A DNA stretch of 64,000 nucleotides. Source: Bradyrhizobium sp. CCGUVB4N. GTDB lineage: Bacteria > Pseudomonadota > Alphaproteobacteria > Rhizobiales > Xanthobacteraceae. The stretch covers positions 5,456,001 to 5,520,000 of the forward strand of contig NZ_JANADP010000001.1 of assembly GCF_024199945.1 (NCBI RefSeq), in the 5' to 3' direction. Below, in pieces: positions 1 through 8,160 of the stretch (positions are counted from its first letter, which is position 1; every line of letters begins with the position of its first letter). The notes below the pieces were generated by a model. That model was not told the origin of the DNA and did no database searches. It was given only the letters and a program-made list of their open reading frames with translations. Made by a program: the position numbers and the translations under genes.

Positions 1-601
1 GCTGAAGAGCAAGGAAAAGAAACTCCAGACGCTCGCCGGCTATCGCTACCACCTTGCCACGACGGACGCGGACGTCACGCGCCTGCTCGACTGGTTCTTT
101 CGCGTCAAGCCGGTCCGGATGGCGGAGCAGAAGCTGCCGAACGTCTTCGCCGAGCCGGGCGTCGAACAGTTCATCCGCAGCGCCTGCCTCGCGCCGCGCG
201 GCGAAGGCCGTGTCATCGACATCCACGCGCTCGAATGCGACGACGAGGTGATCGCGATCTTCGCCGGCGTCGCCGACGGCCAGCGCTTCTCGACGATGTT
301 CAACACCTACACGATGTCGGAGCACGCGCGCTACAGCCCGGGCCTGATCCTGATGCGCTACATCATCGACCGCTACGCCGAGCGCGGCTATCGCTCGCTC
401 GACCTCGGCATCGGCACGGACGAGTACAAGCGCATGTTCTGCAAGGACGACGAGGACATTTTTGACAGCTTCGTGCCCCTGACCTCGCGCGGCAAGCTCG
501 CAGCCATGGCAATGTCTTCGCTCAACCACGGCAAGCGCCTGGTCAAGCAGAACCAGATGCTGTTCGACCTGGCACGACGGCTACGGCAGGCGTTCGGTTA
601 G
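1..601 (+). CDS. GNAT-fold (BioF2/CelD-like) acetyltransferase, 5'-truncated
   Basis: The frame is open from the window edge to a TAG at 599-601, so the N-terminus lies outside and about 199 C-terminal residues are visible. They resemble the second half of BioF2-like GNAT proteins (CelD/BcsL type): an acidic strand, then YSPGLILMRYIID, a helix that in this fold precedes the acyl-CoA site, then LDLGIG.DEYK. Family members transfer acyl groups and often sit in exopolysaccharide or cellulose loci. The next genes here are polysaccharide genes, so acylation of a glycan or its precursor is an inference; the substrate is unknown. The ATG at codon 40 of the visible frame is internal, because the conserved sequence continues upstream of it. 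Confidence 0.75.
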   Translation, partial: LKSKEKKLQTLAGYRYHLATTDADVTRLLDWFFRVKPVRMAEQKLPNVFAEPGVEQFIRSACLAPRGEGRVIDIHALECDDEVIAIFAGVADGQRFSTMFNTYTMSEHARYSPGLILMRYIIDRYAERGYRSLDLGIGTDEYKRMFCKDDEDIFDSFVPLTSRGKLAAMAMSSLNHGKRLVKQNQMLFDLARRLRQAFG

Positions 602-643
602 CAGGCTCAAGCCTTCTTAGACTCTATCGACCTGCTGCCCTTT

Positions 644-792
644 CCTTCTCCCCTTGTGGGAGAAGGTGGCGCGAAGCGCCGGATGTGGGGTATCTCTCCG
701 CACGCACCAATGGCGAATGGGACTCGCGGAGAGAACCCCTCACCCGTCTCGCCGCTACCGCGGCGAGCCCCCCTCTCCCACAAGGGGAGGGT
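644..792. repeat. Intergenic palindromic repeat
   Basis: The outer arms share the core CTCCCCTTGTGGGAG (650-664) and CTCCCACAAGGGGAG (774-788). An inner arm pair, ATCTCTCCGC and GCGGAGAGA, lies between them, so a transcript could fold into one long hairpin. It separates the end of the acetyltransferase from the convergent Wzz-like gene and may terminate both. The type is common between Bradyrhizobium genes. Confidence 0.75.
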
Positions 793-800
793 AAGAAACG

Positions 801-3047
801 TCAAGCCGCCACCACGCGCGGCGGCGTCTCGCCGGCATCGGACGGCTGCACCGGCCGGCTCAGCATTGTCACCTCGCTGAAGCCGACGGCCTTGAGCTGC
901 TCGCACATCAGCACGCGTGCATCCGCCTCCATCGACGGATCCGGCACCACGACGGCGCAGGCATTCGCCGTCAGCAGCTCTGCAGGCAAGTCTTCGGCAC
1001 TGCCGGCGTCCACGAGCACGTGGTCGTAGGCGCGAAGCAAGGCATCGATCGCCAGCGTCACACGCGGTGACTGAAGCAGGCTGCGATCGAAACCGGGCCG
1101 ACCGGCCATGACCAGGTGCAGCCGCGAGAGCTTGTCGCGCGTGATGATTTGGGCGAACGAGGCCTGCCCCTGCATCAACTCGGCAAGACCGGGCGCCGTC
1201 GGATCGACGGACACCGCGGCAATCGTCGGTGAGGATGCGGCAAGATCGACCACGACGACACGCGCGTCGCGCGCCAGATGGCGGGCGAGCGTCAGCGTCG
1301 ACAGCATGATGGCATCGCCCGATGCGGTGCCGAGCACGGTGACCTTCTTCGCCCCCGCTCCTGCGGCAATCAGGCTTTCGGCCAGCTGCCCGATCTCGGC
1401 GAACTCGCTGACATCGGCATTGGCCGTCATCGATGGCTGGAGCGGCGCCGGCTCGATCTCGACCTGATCGACAACCGGCTCTTGACGAACCAATGCCGGC
1501 GCGAGCGTGGCCATGGCACGCGGCGCGGTCTGGCGCAACAGCTCACCGGTGACGACGAGGCCGGACGAGAGCAACAACGTTGCCAGCGTCGCGATCAGCA
1601 CGATCGGCAGCTTCTTCGGATAGGCCGGTGTGTTCGAGACGATGGCGCGCGAGATGATGCGGCCTTCCGCGGGCGCGGTGTCGATGGACTCGCGCGCACT
1701 CGCCTCGCGATACTTCCCGAGATACGTCTCGAGCAGATCGCGCTGCGCCTTCGCTTCGCGCTCGAGTGCACGCAGCTGGACATCCTGGCCGTTGGTTGCA
1801 GCCGCCTGCTTCTTGAGCTGCTCGAGGCTCGCCGTCAGTTCGGTGACCCGTCCGCCGGCGGCACGCGCATCGTTTTCGAGCGCGCGGGCAATCTTCGCAG
1901 CTTCGTCCCGGATCTGAGTGTCGAGGTCGGCGAGCTGCGCCTTTAATTCCTTGATACGCGGATGGTTGCCGAGCAGCGTCGACGATTGCTCGGCCAATTG
2001 GGCCCGCAACGCCACGCGCTGTTGGGATGGGTTGCGCACTGATTCGGAGTTCAAGACTTCCGATGATTCAATCGGCTTGCCGCTCTGGATCATCTCGCGG
2101 ATCAGCCGGGCCTTGGATTCGGCATCGGCCTTCAGCGCGCGCGCATTGTTAAGCTGGGTGTTGATCTCGCCCATCTGCTGGTTCGACAGCGTGGTGTTGT
2201 TGGTGCCGACGAAAAGGGACGATTTGGAACGGAAGTCCTCGACCTTGGCTTCAGCGTCGGAGACCTTCTTGCGCAGCTTCTCGATCTCGACTGAAAGCCA
2301 CTCGCTGGCGTTGCGGGCCTGATCCTGGCGGGCATTCTGCTGCAGCACGAGATAGCCGTCAGCGATCGAATTTGCGACGCGTGCGGCGAGATCCGGATCG
2401 GCGGACTGGAATTCGACCACGATCACGCGCGACTTGTCGACGGCGTAGGCCTGGAGGCGCTCGTAATAAGCGTCGAGCACCCGCTCCTCCGGTGTCATGG
2501 AGAACGGATCGCGGCCAATGCCGATCAGCGCCGCCAGCGACTTCAGCGGCGAAATGCCCTGCAGCACCGGATCGAATTCGGGGCGCTCGGCCAGCTTGTT
2601 CTTCTTGATGATCTCGCGTGCGAGGTCGCGCGACAGCACGAGTTGCACCTGGCTGGTGACGGCCTCGGGGTCGAGTGCCTGCCGCTCCTCGGTGCTGCGG
2701 TCGCTGCTCGGCCGCAGGAAGACGTTCTCGCGACCATCGATCAGGATGCGCGATTCGGACTTGAAGCGCGGCGTGATGAGATTGACGATGGCGACGGATG
2801 CGACGAGTGCCAGCACCGTCGGCACGATGATCCAGCCGCGCTTGCGCGCGAGCGCGCCGCCAAGCGCGTGCAGATCGATGTCACCAGATTCGGCTGGCGC
2901 GGGCTGCGCAACGACCGGTGCGGGCCTGGCTTCAACCCTGGGCTTGGTCTCAGGCTTAGTCTCAGGCTTGGCTTCGTGCTTGGCCTTCGAAACGGCCCGC
3001 TCGATGACGGCCCTGTCCTTGCCGGCACGCCAGAACGCTAAACGCAT
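801..3047 (-). CDS. Wzz/GumC-type polysaccharide co-polymerase with degenerate BY-kinase-like domain
   Basis: This 748-residue inner-membrane protein has a Lys/Pro/Glu-rich cytoplasmic head with KPET repeats (about 24-36), a first membrane helix at 72-92, a long periplasmic coiled coil, a second helix near 480-504 and a cytoplasmic tail. That is the Wzz/GumC/ExoP plan for controlling exopolysaccharide chain length and export. The tail keeps the ATPase fold signatures VVVVDLA (about 593) and HVLVDAG (about 676). Its Walker A region (about 569-584) lacks the P-loop lysine, and there is no C-terminal tyrosine cluster, so kinase activity is doubtful. I chose the ATG at 3047, which has GGGAG six bases upstream; an in-frame ATG 13 codons earlier has no such site. 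It is divergent from the glycosyltransferase gene. Confidence 0.85.
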   Translation of the reverse strand: MRLAFWRAGKDRAVIERAVSKAKHEAKPETKPETKPRVEARPAPVVAQPAPAESGDIDLHALGGALARKRGWIIVPTVLALVASVAIVNLITPRFKSESRILIDGRENVFLRPSSDRSTEERQALDPEAVTSQVQLVLSRDLAREIIKKNKLAERPEFDPVLQGISPLKSLAALIGIGRDPFSMTPEERVLDAYYERLQAYAVDKSRVIVVEFQSADPDLAARVANSIADGYLVLQQNARQDQARNASEWLSVEIEKLRKKVSDAEAKVEDFRSKSSLFVGTNNTTLSNQQMGEINTQLNNARALKADAESKARLIREMIQSGKPIESSEVLNSESVRNPSQQRVALRAQLAEQSSTLLGNHPRIKELKAQLADLDTQIRDEAAKIARALENDARAAGGRVTELTASLEQLKKQAAATNGQDVQLRALEREAKAQRDLLETYLGKYREASARESIDTAPAEGRIISRAIVSNTPAYPKKLPIVLIATLATLLLSSGLVVTGELLRQTAPRAMATLAPALVRQEPVVDQVEIEPAPLQPSMTANADVSEFAEIGQLAESLIAAGAGAKKVTVLGTASGDAIMLSTLTLARHLARDARVVVVDLAASSPTIAAVSVDPTAPGLAELMQGQASFAQIITRDKLSRLHLVMAGRPGFDRSLLQSPRVTLAIDALLRAYDHVLVDAGSAEDLPAELLTANACAVVVPDPSMEADARVLMCEQLKAVGFSEVTMLSRPVQPSDAGETPPRVVAA

Positions 3048-3249
3048 CGAACACTCCCGCAGGGCAACGCCACTCGTGTACCTCAATGGGGCCGATTACA
3101 CTCCATTAAGGTTGCCGCTGGGTTAATCGCACCGTCCCGCGGGCAGCGCACGCGCGCTCGTCACCGTTTGTTAACCACGAGGGTCCTTAATCCCTCTCGA
3201 TATTTCGAGAACATTGTTCGGCATTCGCCGTCGAGCGCTGGTTGTGATC
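3048..3249. promoter_or_regulatory. Divergent intergenic region of the polysaccharide genes
   Basis: The 200 bases between the divergent Wzz-like and GT4 genes must carry both promoters. Several TTAA boxes occur, including TTAACCAC at 3171-3178, which resembles a CtrA half-site. The spacing of the boxes does not match TTAA-N7-TTAA, so no regulator is assigned. Confidence 0.35.
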
Positions 3250-4383
3250 ATGCCCCCCTCTCCCGACCAGCCGCTTCGCATCCTGCACGCCGTGCGCGCG
3301 CCCGTCGGTGGCATTTTCCGGCACATCCTCGACCTCGCCAACGGTCAGGTCGATCGTGGCCATCATGTCGGGATTCTGGCCGACAGCCTCACCGGCGGCG
3401 ACCGCGCGGACAAAGCGCTGGCCGAACTCGCGCCGCGGCTGAAGCTCGGCGTGCATCGGCTGGCGATCCGCCGCGAGCCCTCGCCGGAGGACTTTCTGGT
3501 GTGGCTGCGGATGCGCCGCCTGATCGCCGCACTCAAGCCCGACATCATGCATGGCCACGGCGCCAAGGCCGGCGCCTTCGTGCGCATGCGGCGACGCGCG
3601 GACGATACCATCCGCATCTACACCCCGCACGGCGGCTCGCTGCACTATCCCCTCAACACCCTGAAGGGCGAGTTCTACGCGCGGCTCGAACGTACGCTGA
3701 TGGAAGCGACGGACCTGTTCCTGTTCGAGAGTGCCTTTGCCCGCGACACCTATCAGCGCATCGTCGGCACGCCCAAGGGCGTGGTGCATTGCGTCTTCAA
3801 CGGCGTGACGCCGGAGGAGTTCGAGCCCGTCGCCATCACGGACGACGCCACCGATCTCGCCTATGTCGGCGAGTTCCGGCACATCAAGGGCGCCGACCTG
3901 CTGATCGATGCGGTGGCCCGGCTGCATGAAGGCGGCAAGAAAGTCACGCTGACGCTCGGCGGCGACGGCGAGGAGACGGCGGCGTTGAAGGCCCAGGTCG
4001 AGCGGCTCGGCCTGACGGACGCGATCCGCTTTATCGGCCACGTCAAGGCGCGTTATGGTTTTTCCAAGGGACGGCTGCTGGTCGTTCCCTCGCGCGGCGA
4101 TTCCATGCCCTATGTCGTGATCGAGGCGGGCGCAGCCGGCATCCCCATGATCGCGGCGCGTGTCGGCGGCATTCCCGAGATCTTCGGATCCGAGAGCCCG
4201 GCCCTGTTCGCGGCGAGCAACGCCGAAGCCATGGCCGAAGCGATCGCGGCCGCGCTCGACAATCCGCAAGGAACCGCGCAACGCGCGACCTCCCTGCGCG
4301 AGCGAATCTCGGCGCATTTCTCCCAGCAGGCGATGGTCGACGGCGTGCTCGCGGGTTACCGCGACGCATTTGCAAATCATTAA
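3250..4383 (+). CDS. Family GT4 glycosyltransferase
   Basis: The 377-residue protein has the two Rossmann domains of GT-B glycosyltransferases. The N-terminal part starts ILHAVRAPVGGIFRHILDLA, the acceptor-side glycine loop. The C-terminal part has YVGEFRHIKGADLLI and the nucleotide-sugar motif PSRGDSMPYVVIEAG, where Asp replaces the first Glu of the EX7E motif, a common GT4 variant. It should transfer a sugar from an NDP-sugar to a lipid-linked glycan on the cytoplasmic face of the membrane. The ATG at 3250 fits the family N-terminus; an in-frame TTG at 3214 would add 12 unconserved residues. The priming transferase gene follows about 120 bases downstream, so co-transcription is likely. The exact sugar cannot be read from sequence. 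Confidence 0.85.
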   Translation: MPPSPDQPLRILHAVRAPVGGIFRHILDLANGQVDRGHHVGILADSLTGGDRADKALAELAPRLKLGVHRLAIRREPSPEDFLVWLRMRRLIAALKPDIMHGHGAKAGAFVRMRRRADDTIRIYTPHGGSLHYPLNTLKGEFYARLERTLMEATDLFLFESAFARDTYQRIVGTPKGVVHCVFNGVTPEEFEPVAITDDATDLAYVGEFRHIKGADLLIDAVARLHEGGKKVTLTLGGDGEETAALKAQVERLGLTDAIRFIGHVKARYGFSKGRLLVVPSRGDSMPYVVIEAGAAGIPMIAARVGGIPEIFGSESPALFAASNAEAMAEAIAAALDNPQGTAQRATSLRERISAHFSQQAMVDGVLAGYRDAFANH

Positions 4384-4502
4384 CTATCCTTAGGGCCGCT
4401 TTAGAGAATCTTCCGATTTGTCCGATAATCGAAGCGCCAGGGGATGCTTGCCCGGGGACGCACAGTCGCGTCCACGGGTCTTTGGAATGGACGTGGACGC
4501 CC

Positions 4503-6050
4503 GTGGAACCGCTCAACGCACGCTCGATGCTCGATGCCGCGGCCAGCGCCGCGGCTAAGCCGGCTGACCAGCCCTTTATCGAACGCCGCCGCCGCCTGAC
4601 GCCGGCCGCACTCGACGTCGTGAACCAGAAGGTCGCACGCGCCTATTCTCCGATCGTGATCGCCGGCTTTGCGCGCGCGATCGATTTCGTGCTGCTGAGC
4701 GTGGTCGGCATCGCCGTGTATGTTGGCTACGTCATGCCGGTCGTCGGCTTCAGCTGGGTCTATCCCGCAGAGATCATCGCCATCGCGGTCGCCGCCGTGG
4801 TCTGCTTCCAGGCCGCCGACATCTATCAGGTCCAACTGTTCCGCGGGCAGCTCCGGCAGATGACACGGATGATCTCGTCCTGGTCGTTCGTCTTCCTGGT
4901 GTTCATCGGCATTTCCTTCTTCGCCAAGTTCGGCAGCGAGATGTCGCGGCTCTGGCTCGCCGCCTTCTACTTTCTCGGGCTCGCCGCGCTCATCGCCGAA
5001 CGGCTGGTGCTGCGCTCGCTGGTGCGTGCCTGGGCGCGCGAGGGCCGGCTCGACCGCCGCACCATCATCGTCGGCTCCGACAGCAATGGCGAGCAGCTCG
5101 TCGAGGCGCTGAAGGCACAGGAAGATTCCGACATCCACGTGCTCGGCGTGTTCGACGACCGCAACGACAGCCGTGCGCTCGACACCTGCGCCGGCGCGCG
5201 CAAGCTCGGCAAGGTCGACGACATCGTCGAATTCGCCCGCCGTACCCGGGTCGATCTGGTGCTGTTCGCACTGCCGATCTCGGCGGAGACGCGCATCCTG
5301 GAGATGTTGAAGAAGCTCTGGGTGCTGCCGGTGGACATCCGCCTCTCCGCGCACACCAACAAGCTGCGCTTCCGCCCCCGCTCCTATTCCTATCTCGGCG
5401 AGGTGCCGACACTCGACGTGTTCGAGGCGCCGATCACCGACTGGGATCTGGTGACGAAATGGCTGTTCGACCGCGTCGTGGGCAGCGTCGCGCTGCTCGT
5501 GGCGCTCCCGGTGATGGCGCTGGTGGCATTGGCCGTAAGGCTCGACAGCCCCGGCCCCGTCCTGTTTCGCCAGAAGCGGTTCGGCTTCAACAACGAGCGC
5601 ATCGACGTCTATAAATTCCGCTCGATGTATCATCACCAGGCCGACCCGACGGCTTCAAAGGTCGTGACCAAGAACGATCCGCGCGTCACCCGCGTCGGCC
5701 GCTTCATCCGCAAGACCAGCCTCGACGAACTGCCGCAGCTGTTCAACGTGGTGTTCTCCGGCAATCTCTCGCTCGTCGGCCCGCGTCCGCATGCGGTGCA
5801 GGGCAAGCTCCAGAGCCGCCTGTTCGACGAAGCCGTCGACGGCTATTTCGCCCGCCACCGCGTCAAGCCCGGCATCACCGGCTGGGCCCAGATCAACGGC
5901 TGGCGCGGCGAGATCGACAACGAAGAAAAGATCCAGAAGCGCGTCGAATTCGACCTCTATTACATCGAGAACTGGTCGGTGCTGTTCGACCTTGCCATTC
6001 TCCTGAAGACGCCGCTCTCGCTGCTGACCAAGAACGAGAACGCGTATTGA
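4503..6050 (+). CDS. Undecaprenyl-phosphate sugar phosphotransferase (exopolysaccharide priming enzyme)
   Basis: This 515-residue integral membrane enzyme transfers a sugar-1-phosphate, usually glucose or galactose, to undecaprenyl phosphate and so starts repeat-unit assembly. The first half has four hydrophobic helices and a nucleotide-binding-like segment (RRTIIVGSDSNGEQLVEAL). A fifth hydrophobic segment (VGSVALLVALPVMALVAL) leads into the catalytic domain, with KFRSMYHH, LDELPQLFNVVFSGNLSLVGPRP (split by the usual catalytic Asp/Glu) and KPGITGWAQINGWRGE. These are the signatures of the PF02397 WbaP/ExoY family. The start is uncertain: a GTG at 4503 gives MEPLNARSM, with a TTG at 4482 and an ATG at 4527 as alternatives. 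It belongs with the GT4 gene upstream and the ligase-like gene downstream. Confidence 0.88.
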   Translation: MEPLNARSMLDAAASAAAKPADQPFIERRRRLTPAALDVVNQKVARAYSPIVIAGFARAIDFVLLSVVGIAVYVGYVMPVVGFSWVYPAEIIAIAVAAVVCFQAADIYQVQLFRGQLRQMTRMISSWSFVFLVFIGISFFAKFGSEMSRLWLAAFYFLGLAALIAERLVLRSLVRAWAREGRLDRRTIIVGSDSNGEQLVEALKAQEDSDIHVLGVFDDRNDSRALDTCAGARKLGKVDDIVEFARRTRVDLVLFALPISAETRILEMLKKLWVLPVDIRLSAHTNKLRFRPRSYSYLGEVPTLDVFEAPITDWDLVTKWLFDRVVGSVALLVALPVMALVALAVRLDSPGPVLFRQKRFGFNNERIDVYKFRSMYHHQADPTASKVVTKNDPRVTRVGRFIRKTSLDELPQLFNVVFSGNLSLVGPRPHAVQGKLQSRLFDEAVDGYFARHRVKPGITGWAQINGWRGEIDNEEKIQKRVEFDLYYIENWSVLFDLAILLKTPLSLLTKNENAY

Positions 6051-6072
6051 GTTGGTGGTTTCAAGAACGCGC

Positions 6073-6174
6073 TGTCATCGCCCGGCTTGACCGGGCGATC
6101 CGGTAAACGCCGGCGGCGAACGTCGCCACTGACAGCGCGGAGTACTGGATGCCCCGCCTTCGCGGGGCATGACG
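6073..6174. repeat. Intergenic palindromic repeat (TGTCAT...GACG type)
   Basis: It begins TGTCATCGCCCGG, contains a CGCCCGG/CCGGGCG hairpin, and ends with a GCCCCG/CGGGGC hairpin before ATGACGG. A related copy with the same order of elements is at 44722-44826. It lies in the 163-base gap before the ligase-like gene. Confidence 0.75.
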
Positions 6175-6213
6175 GCGGAAGTTGTGTGTGTGTGCGAGTA
6201 GCGTGAGCGTATA

Positions 6214-7476
6214 ATGGCCTATGCGGCGACTGCCGGTGGAATGAAATTGGCCGCACCGGCCGCGCCCGGCGTGCTGGCCCTGCAGCGCGCGCTGGTATGG
6301 CTGGTCGGCGCGTCCGGTGCGATCGTCTTCATCGAGCCGAGCCCCTACGAGATCGCGACGCTGCTCGCCACCGTCGCCTTCTTCGCCACCGGCCTGCGGC
6401 TCAAGCTCGTGCTGATGCCGCTGGTGCTGGCCCTGGTCCTGCTCAATGTCGGCTACACCATCAGTGCGATTCCGCTGCTCGACCAGTCCGAGGTCGCAAG
6501 CTGGATCGCGACCTCCTGGTACATGGCGGTGACCGTAGTGTTCTTCGCCATGGTGACCTCCGAGGATACGGCGGCGCGGCTGGACATGCTGCGGCGCGGC
6601 CTCGTGGTCGGCGCGATGATCGCTTCGCTTTCGGCGATCGCCGGCTATTTCAACCTCGTTCCCGGCGGCCACGATCTCCTGACGCTCTACGAGCGCGCAC
6701 GCGGCACCTTCAAGGACCCGAACGTGCTTGGCGCCTTCCTGATCCTGCCGGCGCTGTTTGCGCTCCAGAGCGTGGTCTCCGACAAGTTCGCCAAGGCGCT
6801 CCGCAACGTCATAGCTTTCGGCATCATGTCGCTGGCGATCCTGCTCGCCTTCTCCCGCGCCGCCTGGGGCGGGCTGGTCCTGACCTCGGCCTTCATGCTG
6901 GCGCTGATGGTGCTGACCAGCCGCACCAACGCACAGCGCTCGCGCATCATCATCATGGCCATCGTTGCAGTGGTGCTGGGCCTCGCCCTGATCGCGGTGC
7001 TGCTGTCGTTCGACTCCGTCGCCGAGATGTTCAAGCAGCGCGCGAGCTTCGACCAGAGCTACGACGAAGGCCGCTTCGGCCGGTTTGGCCGGCACATTCT
7101 CGGCGCGGAGATGGCGCTCGACCTGCCGTTCGGCATCGGTCCTCTGCAGTTCCACCGCTTCTTCCCCGAAGACACCCACAATTCCTATCTGAACGCCTTC
7201 ATGTCTGGCGGCTGGCTCTCCGGCGTGTGCTATCCCGCGCTGGTCTTCACCACCGTCATCACGGGCTTCCGCCACATCTTCGTCCGCGTGCCCTGGCAGC
7301 GCGCTTATCTCGCGGTGTTCTCGGCCTTCGTCGGCACCGTCGGCGAAAGCTTTGTGATCGACACCGATCACTGGCGGCACTTCTGGATGATGCTGGGCGC
7401 GATGTGGGGCATGATCGCGGCCGCACAGGCCTACAAGATCAGGGACATGACCGTTCCGATGGAATCGGAACGGTAA
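6214..7476 (+). CDS. O-antigen ligase/polymerase family membrane protein
   Basis: The 420-residue protein is almost entirely hydrophobic helices (about ten) with one larger loop between about residues 265 and 320. That loop holds the DTHNSYLNAFMSGGWLSG stretch, matching the conserved His-containing periplasmic loop of WaaL/Wzy-type enzymes (PF04932). These enzymes polymerise or ligate undecaprenyl-linked glycans on the periplasmic face. Its position after the priming phosphotransferase and GT4 genes suggests it polymerises or attaches that exopolysaccharide. The ATG at 6214 is taken; an in-frame ATG at 6241 is possible, since neither has a clear ribosome site. Ligase and polymerase cannot be told apart from sequence. 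Confidence 0.8.
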   Translation: MAYAATAGGMKLAAPAAPGVLALQRALVWLVGASGAIVFIEPSPYEIATLLATVAFFATGLRLKLVLMPLVLALVLLNVGYTISAIPLLDQSEVASWIATSWYMAVTVVFFAMVTSEDTAARLDMLRRGLVVGAMIASLSAIAGYFNLVPGGHDLLTLYERARGTFKDPNVLGAFLILPALFALQSVVSDKFAKALRNVIAFGIMSLAILLAFSRAAWGGLVLTSAFMLALMVLTSRTNAQRSRIIIMAIVAVVLGLALIAVLLSFDSVAEMFKQRASFDQSYDEGRFGRFGRHILGAEMALDLPFGIGPLQFHRFFPEDTHNSYLNAFMSGGWLSGVCYPALVFTTVITGFRHIFVRVPWQRAYLAVFSAFVGTVGESFVIDTDHWRHFWMMLGAMWGMIAAAQAYKIRDMTVPMESER

Positions 7477-7541
7477 TGTCCCGATTCTATTTTGACACGT
7501 CTTCTTGACGCGAACCGGTATCCGCTTCGCTCGAAAACGCT

Positions 7542-8063
7542 TTAGCGAGGATGCTTCTTCAGCTTGAGCGCGGGCCGCTTCTCCGGCGGCGTATCGAGCA
7601 GGCCCTTCAGCGCCGCGGTCGCCGCGAGCACGCCCTTGTAACCCTCATTGGCAAAACGCAGCAGTAGGCGCAGTTCGTCGTCGGAATAGGCGCTCCAGAC
7701 CTTCTCCATCGCCTGCTGCATCGGCACATAAAGCTCGCCGATTTTCATGGCCGTCTCCGGCACGACGGCGATGAAGACCTTGCGCCGATCGGCCTCGTCC
7801 CGTTCACGGCGCACGAGGCCAGCTTTCTCGAGCCGATCGACCACGCCGGTGATGGCGCCGGTCGTGAGCCCCGTCACCTCGGCGAGCCGGCCCGCGGTCA
7901 CGCGCCCCTCGAGATAGAGGATGTCCATGCATTCGAGGTCGGAGTTGGCAATTCCGGCCACGTTCGCAACGGCTTGCCCATAGAGCACACCCTGCGCCGA
8001 CGACCGCCGCATCGCCTCTTCCAATTCTCCCAGCAGCGCCGCGCGCGCCTTCGCCCTTGACAA
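7542..8063 (-). CDS. MarR-family transcriptional regulator
   Basis: The 173-residue protein has the MarR winged-helix core: RVTAGRLAEVTGLTTGAITGVVDRLEKAGLVRR is the recognition helix and wing region, followed by RDEADRRKVFIAV. The start is a TTG at 8063 with GAGGTG four bases upstream. It is divergent from the FAD monooxygenase, and overlapping palindromes lie in the 97-base gap, so it probably represses itself and the monooxygenase until a small, perhaps aromatic, ligand binds. The C-terminus is basic (KLKKHPR). The ligand is not deducible. Confidence 0.85.
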   Translation of the reverse strand: MSRAKARAALLGELEEAMRRSSAQGVLYGQAVANVAGIANSDLECMDILYLEGRVTAGRLAEVTGLTTGAITGVVDRLEKAGLVRRERDEADRRKVFIAVVPETAMKIGELYVPMQQAMEKVWSAYSDDELRLLLRFANEGYKGVLAATAALKGLLDTPPEKRPALKLKKHPR

Positions 8064-8093
8064 GGCTCACCTCATATCTTAGTCGATATATAT

Positions 8094-8116
8094 CTTAGCC
8101 ACTAAGAGATTTAGTG
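8094..8116. promoter_or_regulatory. Overlapping palindromes, probable MarR operator
   Basis: Two inverted repeats overlap in the divergent gap: CTTAG-CCA-CTAAG (8094-8106) and CACTAAGAGATTTAGTG (8100-8116, 6-base arms). AT-rich palindromes of this size are typical MarR-family sites. The position, 31 bases from the regulator start and 45 from the monooxygenase start, suits joint repression. Confidence 0.6.
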
Positions 8117-8160
8117 ACCGTAATTTCTCCTAGCACCACGGAAACGTCGGGAGCAAGCCA

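Noticed and set aside
4401..5636. A long open frame opposite the sugar phosphotransferase gene
   Set aside because: No recognised motif, composition typical of an antisense shadow, and the real protein has diagnostic catalytic motifs.
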